From an uncultured Methanomethylovorans sp. (lineage in GTDB: Archaea > Halobacteriota > Methanosarcinia > Methanosarcinales > Methanosarcinaceae), in NCBI GenBank assembly GCA_937968035.1, contig CALBTS010000492.1, positions 1-21,189 of the forward strand: a stretch of DNA of 21,189 nt. Reading direction: 5' to 3'. Numbering within the stretch: position 1 is the first letter of the stretch; each line of letters begins with the position of its first letter. The translations under genes and the position numbers were made by a program. This document shows, piece by piece, positions 14,897 to 21,189 of this stretch. The notes beneath the pieces are model-generated. The model did not search any database. It saw only the letters and a program-made list of their open reading frames with translations, and was not told the DNA's origin.

Positions 14897-15868
14897 TTAT
14901 GTATTTGTTTTTACCATCCAGGCCGCAGCATAGGCAGGAAATACGTTGGATATATCTTTTCCCCACTTGTCAGCCACAGAAATGCATTCCATTCCAAGTC
15001 TTCCCGCGGCTTCAATGATCATGAATTCCCCAATGCCTGCAGCAACGATCCTGCGTATACCATGTTTCACAGATACTGTGGATATCGCCTCAGCAAGTAA
15101 ATTTATCTGCTTTTCCTTAACCTGACGTGCAATTTCCATTATTTCTTTCTCTGATATCTCTTCCAGATCCGCACACACAAGCCTTGCGAGTCTTCTCATG
15201 GTTTCAAGCCTGCTTTTTCCAGCCCCATCTGCAGTCGTACAGGTATATGTTTCCGGCATGATATCTCCAAGCAGCAAATAAACATCACCGGTTGTAGTGA
15301 AGAGTTCCGAGGAGACCCTGCAAGTTCCCTGTTTCATTTTCACCTTTTCCATAAGGGTAGCAACATTGGTACGTAATGTGCCCATATAGGCCAGTTCACT
15401 TGCAAGCAGTCTCTTAAAATCGGTAGTTGATGCCACATGATTTGCATTAACTATGGGGATTATATCACTTGTAGTACTTCCCACATCCACGAAGATGCAA
15501 TCACCTATTTCCTCACCGATCAATCGTGAAGATGCTGCCCAGTTTGCAGCTGCAAGACCTCTCAGGTCATCATAATTCTTATGGATATTTCCGTTAGTGC
15601 CAATATAATATACATCACATGCAAATGCATCTTCCACTGCTTTCATTATGAATTTCAGTCCATGTAATTTATCCTCAAAGCAATCGGCAAGTTCGCCTGT
15701 TATCACCACTCCAACCTTATCGGGCTTGAGCCTTTTTGATATATCCTTTAGTGTTTGGGGAAGAGTAGTATCTTTCCACAGTGGCAGGTAGTGAAGTTCT
15801 ATTATAGTTCCATCAGATGTGGCTATTTTTGTATTTGCCCCTCCTATGTCAATACCAAGGTATCTCAT
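14897..15868 (-). CDS. mfnF: Methanofuran biosynthesis ether-forming synthase
   Basis: The 323-residue protein is of the hydantoinase/ASKHA-like type formerly annotated as an H4MPT-linked C1 transfer pathway protein. The phosphate-1 loop is GIDIGGANTKIA at the N-terminus and the phosphate-2 loop is IFVDVGSTTSDIIPI. It corresponds to MJ0840, MfnF, which joins gamma-glutamyltyramine to the activated furan to make the core ether of methanofuran. The start at 15868 follows AAGGAGGATTT, a strong ribosome site, and its ATGA overlaps the mfnD stop by four bases. An in-frame upstream ATG at 15895 lies inside mfnD and is rejected. Confidence 0.92.
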   Translation of the reverse strand: MRYLGIDIGGANTKIATSDGTIIELHYLPLWKDTTLPQTLKDISKRLKPDKVGVVITGELADCFEDKLHGLKFIMKAVEDAFACDVYYIGTNGNIHKNYDDLRGLAAANWAASSRLIGEEIGDCIFVDVGSTTSDIIPIVNANHVASTTDFKRLLASELAYMGTLRTNVATLMEKVKMKQGTCRVSSELFTTTGDVYLLLGDIMPETYTCTTADGAGKSRLETMRRLARLVCADLEEISEKEIMEIARQVKEKQINLLAEAISTVSVKHGIRRIVAAGIGEFMIIEAAGRLGMECISVADKWGKDISNVFPAYAAAWMVKTNT

Positions 15869-16782
15869 TTGAAATCCTCCTTGGTAAAGGAACATTCTGC
15901 AGCTATTCCCACAGACCCGGGTAATCCTCCCAGTCTGTTCTTCAGCAGCAGATCAGCTATTTCAACATCCATCACCTTACATATCCCATAGATCGAAGTG
16001 GTCGGTCTGGGATTAACATCTACTACGTAAGGCGTTCCATCATATACTATGTCCACTCCGGTGTAGCCCCTGCATCCTAATATCTTCGAAGCTGCCACAG
16101 CTGTTCTGAACAGTTCTTCTTTGTACGGCGGTGAAAAACACACTGTATTTCCTTTATATTCAACACGAAGTCCGGCTGGATCCTTAATATCCATAAATTC
16201 TATCAGCTGCTTGTTAGCGCATAATGGTAATGTTCTCTCTCCTGCTATGAGGCTCACACTCAGGTGTTCTCCTTTTATGAATTCTGTTGCAATGGACCCC
16301 GGGGGTACTTCAGTGTTTGTAGTAAGATATGTATCTTCCGAGGCACATCCGAATCTGGGTTTTACAACACATTTAATGCCAAATGTGTCTTCAAGGATGC
16401 GAGGAGCAGCTATATTGTTCCGCAGAAGCTCTTTGGTGCACTTTACTTTATCTGCACACAAATCAATTGCTTCAGGTGTGGAACCGAGGTTAAGTGTATT
16501 ATCCTCTATACACGAAGTAAGTTCAGCCAGGATCTCATCTGGTCCTATTACAAGTCCAGCATCGCTTTTTTTGGCTTCTTCTTCTATGATCTTCCTGAAA
16601 TTTTCTTCATTTGCGATAATGGCATTTCCTTCAGGTAATAGAGGGCCAGAGGTCAGATATGTGACTTTATGTCCAAGCCTTGCGAAACTACTGACAAGGG
16701 TTTTGAGCATTGATCTGCCTTCAAGAAGGAAAGTACCATCCATGCCTGTACCCATTGCATATTCTGCAAGTAATATCTTCAT
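15865..16782 (-). CDS. mfnD: Tyramine-L-glutamate ligase
   Basis: The 305-residue ATP-grasp protein fits MfnD (MJ0815 type), which ligates glutamate to tyramine to give gamma-glutamyltyramine, an early step of methanofuran synthesis. ATP-grasp marks are VVKPRFGCASEDTYL, ATEFIKGEHLSVSLIAG, the metal-binding YTGVDIVYDG and VDVNPRPTTSIYG. The ATG at 16782 gives the conserved MKILLAEYAMGTG start; the open frame extends 23 residues further but these are not conserved. A TATA element lies about 27 bases upstream, so the mRNA is probably leaderless. First gene of the operon mfnD-mfnF-mfnE. Confidence 0.93.
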   Translation of the reverse strand: MKILLAEYAMGTGMDGTFLLEGRSMLKTLVSSFARLGHKVTYLTSGPLLPEGNAIIANEENFRKIIEEEAKKSDAGLVIGPDEILAELTSCIEDNTLNLGSTPEAIDLCADKVKCTKELLRNNIAAPRILEDTFGIKCVVKPRFGCASEDTYLTTNTEVPPGSIATEFIKGEHLSVSLIAGERTLPLCANKQLIEFMDIKDPAGLRVEYKGNTVCFSPPYKEELFRTAVAASKILGCRGYTGVDIVYDGTPYVVDVNPRPTTSIYGICKVMDVEIADLLLKNRLGGLPGSVGIAAECSFTKEDFK

Positions 16783-16804
16783 GAAGGATGCAAATTGTTT
16801 TATC

Positions 16805-16814
16805 AGATATATTA
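16805..16814 (-). promoter_or_regulatory. TATA box for the mfnDFE operon
   Basis: The minus strand reads TAATATATCT, centred about 27 bases before ATG 16782. The predicted start is on or beside the start codon, in line with the missing ribosome site. Confidence 0.5.
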
Positions 16815-16899
16815 CTAACGAGCAGGAAAGAACAATAGTATAATTATTCAATAATCAATAAATACTATCATTCACATCTTGGCTATCCAAGGGATGAAT

Positions 16900-17310
16900 A
16901 TGGGAATATTATCTGAAAATCCATTCGCACAGGCCATAGCAATATCCACTTCCATGGCACTGTTCATGATAGGTGTTGCCATGGGAATCATGACAATGCT
17001 CAGTACAAAGTCCACGCCTCTTCCTTTTGCGGTGATGTTGCTGATATTTGCTGTCATATTCATTGCAGCTTCTGTGTTTTTTGAGGATCGGGGTGCTGAT
17101 CATGCGGGTTCACTTATAGGTGGGGGTATAGCTGCTTTTGCCGTGACCTTCGCTGTGACAGCCTTTTTTACAGGTCTGTCTTTCGTTTTCCAGGGTGGTA
17201 TAGAGGGCATAGGTTGGGAAAGAATGGTATCAGCTCTGGCTATATGTATGATCGCAAGCATGCTCATAATAAAGGCTGTGAAGCATAAGATGCACGGACA
17301 ATATCTCTGA
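16900..17310 (+). CDS. Four-helix membrane protein of unknown function
   Basis: The protein has 136 residues if started at ATG 16900, which follows AAGGG by six bases; ATG 16894 and TTG 16879 in the same frame are alternatives. Four predicted transmembrane segments are visible: AIAISTSMALFMIGVAMGIM, LPFAVMLLIFAVIFIAASVFF, GGGIAAFAVTFAVTAFFTGL and MVSALAICMIASMLIIKAV. A basic tail KHKMHGQYL follows, so both ends probably face the cytoplasm. A conserved-looking loop FEDRGADHAGS lies between helices 2 and 3. I do not recognise the family. It diverges from mfnD; a TATA-like element CAATAAATAC at 16856-16865 precedes it. A T-rich stretch (17319-17330) follows the stop. Confidence 0.78.
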   Translation: MGILSENPFAQAIAISTSMALFMIGVAMGIMTMLSTKSTPLPFAVMLLIFAVIFIAASVFFEDRGADHAGSLIGGGIAAFAVTFAVTAFFTGLSFVFQGGIEGIGWERMVSALAICMIASMLIIKAVKHKMHGQYL

Positions 17311-17332
17311 CCCCTGCATTTTTCTTTTTGTA

Positions 17333-17366
17333 GATGTTCATCACCAAAAAGTATTTATAGAACATC
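17333..17366 (+). promoter_or_regulatory. grpE promoter bracketed by an inverted repeat
   Basis: TATTTATAG (17352-17360) is a TATA box with an expected start near 17385. It lies between the exact inverted arms GATGTTC (17333-17339) and GAACATC (17360-17366), 20 bases apart. A dimer bound to both arms would cover the TBP/TFB site. This is a candidate heat-shock control element. Confidence 0.5.
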
Positions 17367-17424
17367 AAACAATCATGAGCATTGCAGACACATGACCTTA
17401 CACTGATTGAAGAGGAATGTAAAG

Positions 17425-18015
17425 ATGGATGAAGGTTTGGGAAATACTAAAGAAATACCATCCAAGAACAGTGATAATGATGTGACGGATGATGTGTCAG
17501 TCACAAATGGCGCGCCATCTTTGGAGGAGCAACTTTGTATGAAGGACGAAGAGATCGCACAGTTGAAGGACAGGCTCTTACGTCTGACCGCAGAGTTCGA
17601 TAACTTCAGGAAACGCACAGCAAGGGAGAAAGAAGAGTTCCGCAAATTTGCTTCAGAAGAACTTCTTCTTGAACTTATCGAAGTTTATGATAACTTCGAG
17701 CGTGCCCTGGAATCAGCAAAGAACACAGATGATGTCAGCTCTGTTGTGAAGGGTGTGGAAATGGTCTTCAAGCAATTCGTTTCCATCCTGGAGAAGGAAG
17801 GTCTCCACAAAATGGAGTGCATAGGTGCAGAATTCGATCCCCATGAACATGAGGCGATGATGCATGTGGAACATCCTGATCACGACGATAATACCATTAT
17901 AGATGTGTGCAAATCGGGATTCTATCTTCATTCCAGAGTGCTCAGACCTGCTGCTGTGACCGTATCAAAACTTCCTGAAGGATCAGTAGCAGATAAGGAT
18001 AAAGATTGTAGCTAA
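17425..18015 (+). CDS. grpE: Nucleotide exchange factor GrpE
   Basis: The 196-residue GrpE works as a dimer to release ADP from DnaK. After a low-complexity acidic N-terminus (residues 1-30) comes the long coiled coil (about 35-90: EEIAQLKDRLLRLTAEFDNFRKRTAREKE). A four-helix bundle region follows (VYDNFERALES, VFKQFVSILEKEGL), and then the DnaK-contacting beta-domain with FDPHEHEAMMHVE and GFYLHSRVLRPAAVTVSK. ATG 17425 follows GAGGA by eight bases; an in-frame TTG at 17407 lacks a site. dnaK lies 91 bases downstream. No hrcA gene is present in the window. Confidence 0.95.
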   Translation: MDEGLGNTKEIPSKNSDNDVTDDVSVTNGAPSLEEQLCMKDEEIAQLKDRLLRLTAEFDNFRKRTAREKEEFRKFASEELLLELIEVYDNFERALESAKNTDDVSSVVKGVEMVFKQFVSILEKEGLHKMECIGAEFDPHEHEAMMHVEHPDHDDNTIIDVCKSGFYLHSRVLRPAAVTVSKLPEGSVADKDKDCS

Positions 18016-18106
18016 AACTGCATCTGATACGTGACGACTATACGAACAAAGTCATAAAACTATAATTACAACATAACTATCTTATAAGGACCTGAGAGGT
18101 AATAAT

Positions 18107-19951
18107 ATGGCAAAGATATTGGGTATTGACCTTGGAACTACAAATTCCTGTATGGCTGTTATCGAAGGTGGAGAGCCAACCGTCATCCCGAATGCAGAAG
18201 GAGGCAGGACAACACCTTCTGTAGTAGGCTTTTCCAAGAAGGGTGAGAAACTTGTGGGACAGGTTGCCAAGAGGCAGATGATCACAAACGCAGATAATAC
18301 TGTCTATTCCATAAAAAGGCACATGGGAGAGGCAGGATATAAGGTAGCCCTCAGCGGAAAGGATTATACTCCGCAGGAAATATCTGCTATGATCCTGCGT
18401 AAAATGAAGGAAGATGCCGAGGCATATCTGGGAGAGACCATCATACAGGCTGTAATCACAGTTCCCGCTTATTTCAATGATGCACAGAGGCAGGCTACTA
18501 AAGACGCAGGTGCCATTGCAGGTCTGGAAGTAATGAGGATCATCAATGAACCTACTGCAGCAGCCCTTGCCTATGGTCTTGATAAAGAGGCTGAAGACCA
18601 CAAGATCCTTATCTACGACCTTGGAGGTGGTACATTTGATGTATCTATCCTGGAGCTTGGAGGAGGGGTATTTGAGGTACTTTCAACCAGCGGAGATACT
18701 CACCTTGGTGGTGATGACTTTGACCAGAGGATAGTAGATTATCTTGTTGAACAGTTCAAGAAAAATGAAGGTATCGATCTATCCAAGGACAGAGCAGCAT
18801 TGCAGCGTCTGAGGGATGCAGCTGAAAAGGCAAAGATCGAGCTTTCCGGCATACCTTCCACCAACGTCAACCTACCATTTATCACTGCAGATGCCAATGG
18901 GCAGCCAAAGCATATTGATATCGATCTTACAAGGGCACAGTTCGAGAAGATGACCGCTGATCTGCTTGATAAGACCCTGGTGTCTGTCAATCAGGCAATG
19001 AAGGATGCAAAGCTCACAGCAAAGGACATCGACAGAGTGCTTCTTGTAGGAGGTTCCACAAGGATGCCGGCAGTCACTGAGCTTATCAAAAAGGTAACCG
19101 GTAAGGATCCATACAAGAACATCAACCCGGATGAGGCTGTTGCAGTGGGTGCAGCAATTCAGGGCGGTGTCCTTGGGGGAGAGGTCCATGATGTGCTCCT
19201 GCTTGATGTCACACCACTGACACTTGGTATAGAAACCCTGGGCGGTGTTGCAACTCCGCTCATCGAGCGTAACACTACCATTCCTGTGAGGAAGAGCCAG
19301 GTATTCTCCACGGCTGCCGACAGCCAGCCATCTGTAGAGATCCATGTGTTGCAGGGTGAGAGGGGTATAGCTTCTGCCAATAAGACTCTGGGACGTTTCA
19401 TCCTGGATGGCATTCCACCGGCTCCACGGGGAATTCCACAGATAGAGGTCACCTTTGACATAGATGCAAATGGTATCCTCCATGTAAGGGCAAAGGATCT
19501 GGGCACTGGCAAGGAGCAATCCATATCCATCCAGAAGCCAGGTGGTCTGTCAGATGACGAGATCGACAAGATGGTAAAGGATGCAGAACTCCATGCTGAG
19601 GAGGACCGCAAGCGTAAGGACGAGGTGGAGGTAAAGAACACTGCTGAGTCTCTGGTGAACGCGGCTGAAAAGACCCTCAAGGAAGCGGGTGATTCTGTAA
19701 CCGCAGACCAGAGATCAAAAGTCGAAAGTGCCATCTCTGATCTGAAAGATGCTCTTCAGAAAGATGATATTGAAACCATCAAGTCTAGGACCGAAGCTCT
19801 TCAGACCGCCATCTATGATGTGTCAGCTGCTATGTATCAGAAAGCACAGCAAGAAGCTGCATCCGGAGCAGGGGCCTCTGCAAAGTCGGGTTCCGGCGAT
19901 GATACAGTCGAAGATGCTGACTATGAAATAGTTGATGACGGTAAGAATTAA
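18107..19951 (+). CDS. dnaK: Chaperone DnaK (Hsp70)
   Basis: The 614-residue Hsp70 begins with the ATPase domain: [67 protein letters not shown] and [13 protein letters not shown]. The substrate domain follows from about residue 360 ([20 protein letters not shown]), then the helical lid, and the tail ends [12 protein letters not shown], like the bacterial DADYEEV-type tail. The stretch after VYSIKRHMG lacks the insert of about 24 residues present in Gram-negative DnaK (IGRRFQDEEVQ region), the form seen in Gram-positive bacteria and archaea. GAGAGGTAA is the ribosome site before ATG 18107. CTTATAAGG (18081-18089) or ACTATAATTA (18059-18068) could be its own TATA box. Confidence 0.97.
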   Translation: MAKILGIDLGTTNSCMAVIEGGEPTVIPNAEGGRTTPSVVGFSKKGEKLVGQVAKRQMITNADNTVYSIKRHMGEAGYKVALSGKDYTPQEISAMILRKMKEDAEAYLGETIIQAVITVPAYFNDAQRQATKDAGAIAGLEVMRIINEPTAAALAYGLDKEAEDHKILIYDLGGGTFDVSILELGGGVFEVLSTSGDTHLGGDDFDQRIVDYLVEQFKKNEGIDLSKDRAALQRLRDAAEKAKIELSGIPSTNVNLPFITADANGQPKHIDIDLTRAQFEKMTADLLDKTLVSVNQAMKDAKLTAKDIDRVLLVGGSTRMPAVTELIKKVTGKDPYKNINPDEAVAVGAAIQGGVLGGEVHDVLLLDVTPLTLGIETLGGVATPLIERNTTIPVRKSQVFSTAADSQPSVEIHVLQGERGIASANKTLGRFILDGIPPAPRGIPQIEVTFDIDANGILHVRAKDLGTGKEQSISIQKPGGLSDDEIDKMVKDAELHAEEDRKRKDEVEVKNTAESLVNAAEKTLKEAGDSVTADQRSKVESAISDLKDALQKDDIETIKSRTEALQTAIYDVSAAMYQKAQQEAASGAGASAKSGSGDDTVEDADYEIVDDGKN

Positions 19952-19966
19952 ACAGTTTCAGGCATA

Positions 19967-19993
19967 AAGGTACGTTCTATCCGAACGTACCTT
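19967..19993 (+). terminator. 11-bp hairpin between dnaK and dnaJ
   Basis: AAGGTACGTTC and GAACGTACCTT form a perfect 11-base-pair stem with a 5-base loop TATCC, 16 bases past the dnaK stop. ATTTATTTT follows, so it may end dnaK transcripts or protect their 3' ends. It also lies just upstream of the dnaJ TATA box and could be a protein-binding site. Confidence 0.55.
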
Positions 19994-20006
19994 ATTTATT
20001 TTATAC
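19994..20006 (+). promoter_or_regulatory. Candidate TATA box for dnaJ
   Basis: ATTTATTTTATAC lies about 25 bases before ATG 20025, which suggests a short or absent leader. The ribosome-site match before the ATG (AGGG) is poor. Confidence 0.4.
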
Positions 20007-20024
20007 TGACATACAGGGTCTTTC

Positions 20025-21188
20025 ATGTCCACTACACGTGATTATTATGAGATCCTTGGGGTTTCCAAGGAGTCTACTGAAGCCGAAATAAAAAAGGCAT
20101 ACAGGAAGCTTGCGATGCAATACCATCCGGACAAAAATAAGGCTTCGGATGCCGAGGAGAAGTTCAAGGAGATCTCAGAAGCATATGCTGTACTCTCTGA
20201 TGAAGAAAAGAGAGCCCAGTATGATAAGTTTGGTCACGCCGGTATAGATGGGCGCTATTCCCAGGAAGACATTTTCCGTGGTGCTGATTTCAGAGGCTTT
20301 GAGGATCTGGGTGATATCCTCTCCAGCATCTTCGGAGGCGGCTTCGGAGGATTCGGAGGCGATATCTTCGGTGGTGGAAGAAGCAGGCGCAATGCTCCTA
20401 TGAGAGGATCTGATCTGCGCTATGATCTTTCCATATCCCTGGAAGAAGCAGCCAATGGTGTGGAAACTACGATCAATGTCCCACGGGCCGAGAATTGTGA
20501 GACCTGTGGGGGAACCGGCGCGAAGGCCGGTACAAATCCTACTACCTGTCCTACATGCCACGGCACTGGGCAGATCACCAGCGCACGCAATACTCCCTTT
20601 GGGCGTTTCATGAGTACAACTGTCTGTAATACATGCCATGGTAATGGCCAGATAATAGAGGACCCATGTCCCGCATGCAAAGGCACGGGTAAGATCAAGA
20701 AAGTAAAGAAACTTTCTGTAAAGCTGCCAAAAGGAGCCGATAACGGCCTGCGGCTCAAGATCCGGGGGGAAGGTGAAGCAGGAAGCCCGGGAGCACCATC
20801 AGGAGACCTCTATGTCATGGTACATGTGCAACCTCATAAGACCTTCGAGCGTATGGGAGATGATATACTCTACGAACTGCCGATCTCATTTGTACAGGCG
20901 GCTTTGGGTGATGAGGTACCTGTGCCTACGCTCTATGGGAATGTGAAAATGACTATTAAACCTGGGACACAGACACATTCTGTTCTGAGGCTCAAAGGCA
21001 AAGGCATGCCTCATTTACATGGAAGCGGTGAAGGTGACCAGCTTGTAAAGGTCATCGTGCAAACACCTAAGAACCTTAATTCAGAACAGAAGGATTTACT
21101 CAGGAAGTTCGATGAACTGGACAAAAAGGGTGGCAAAAATAAACATTCAGGCATATTTGATAAAATGAAAGATGCTTTCACCTCATAG
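20025..21188 (+). CDS. dnaJ: Chaperone DnaJ (Hsp40, type A)
   Basis: The 387-residue type A DnaJ stimulates DnaK ATPase and delivers substrates. The J domain (residues 1-75) holds the HPD motif at 34-36. A Gly/Phe-rich linker (about 100-125) follows. The zinc domain has four CxxCxGxG-type repeats ([32 protein letters not shown]) for two zinc ions. The C-terminal peptide-binding domains contain [20 protein letters not shown] and [15 protein letters not shown]. The gene is complete, its TAG stop ending one base before the window end. The order grpE-dnaK-dnaJ is the bacterial one. Confidence 0.97.
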   Translation: MSTTRDYYEILGVSKESTEAEIKKAYRKLAMQYHPDKNKASDAEEKFKEISEAYAVLSDEEKRAQYDKFGHAGIDGRYSQEDIFRGADFRGFEDLGDILSSIFGGGFGGFGGDIFGGGRSRRNAPMRGSDLRYDLSISLEEAANGVETTINVPRAENCETCGGTGAKAGTNPTTCPTCHGTGQITSARNTPFGRFMSTTVCNTCHGNGQIIEDPCPACKGTGKIKKVKKLSVKLPKGADNGLRLKIRGEGEAGSPGAPSGDLYVMVHVQPHKTFERMGDDILYELPISFVQAALGDEVPVPTLYGNVKMTIKPGTQTHSVLRLKGKGMPHLHGSGEGDQLVKVIVQTPKNLNSEQKDLLRKFDELDKKGGKNKHSGIFDKMKDAFTS

Positions 21189-21189
21189 T

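Noticed and set aside
16121..16843. 240-codon plus-strand frame opposite mfnD
   Set aside because: mfnD has clear ATP-grasp motifs and operon context; the opposite frame has none and reflects codon bias.
18027..18106. Heat-shock operator before dnaK matching the grpE repeat
   Set aside because: Only a single ACGAAC half-site (18042-18047) and 4-base dyads are visible, too weak to call.
18872..19734. Long minus-strand frames opposite dnaK
   Set aside because: dnaK is unmistakable across the region; antisense open frames opposite Hsp70 genes are common artefacts.

Overview
The window reads as a chromosomal segment of a methylotrophic or acetotrophic methanogen of the Methanosarcinales, most likely the Methanosarcinaceae. 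Three things point there: three methanofuran biosynthesis genes, an archaeal aEF-1beta with its zinc-ribbon partner, and the sulfide-dependent homocysteine system known from Methanosarcina. Promoters are archaeal (TATA boxes about 25-30 bases before the transcript start), ribosome sites are AGGTGAT/GGAGG-like, and terminators are T-runs. The bacterial-type DnaK system is the kind found in mesophilic methanogens. I cannot name the genus from sequence alone.

Bases 1-4855 hold a truncated lipoprotein, an HTH-CBS regulator, and a flavin-centred group: a class V aminotransferase, archaeal riboflavin synthase ribC, lumazine synthase ribH, a class I aminotransferase, and convergently the FAD synthetase ribL. 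Bases 4856-5412 are non-coding and carry the decayed C-terminal end of a histidine kinase.

Bases 5413-8050 are a compact three-gene operon for homocysteine synthesis from aspartate semialdehyde and reduced sulfur: a COG1900/DUF39-CBS sulfurtransferase, a NIL-ferredoxin and a UPF0280/COG2122 protein. Next come an AIM24-family gene (minus strand) and, divergently, thioredoxin, thioredoxin reductase and a DUF2111 protein. Thiol redox and sulfur assimilation therefore sit side by side.

Bases 10557-13520 hold a small membrane protein, a Maf nucleotide pyrophosphatase, a secreted FG-GAP-like protein made of three 87-residue tandem repeats behind a promoter with a striking palindrome, and a TPR lipoprotein. 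Bases 13588-14139 hold tRNA-Ala(CGC), aEF-1beta and a 55-residue zinc-ribbon protein. Bases 14222-16782 are the mfnD-mfnF-mfnE operon for methanofuran. After a four-helix membrane protein of unknown role, bases 17425-21188 hold grpE, dnaK and dnaJ, each with its own candidate promoter and with inverted repeats before grpE and between dnaK and dnaJ.

Most genes belong to known families. The less explained items are the FG-GAP protein and its palindrome, the DUF2111, AIM24 and 16900-17310 membrane proteins, the kinase relic, and the unassigned repeats at 5296-5365, 8774-8806, 17333-17366 and 19967-19993.
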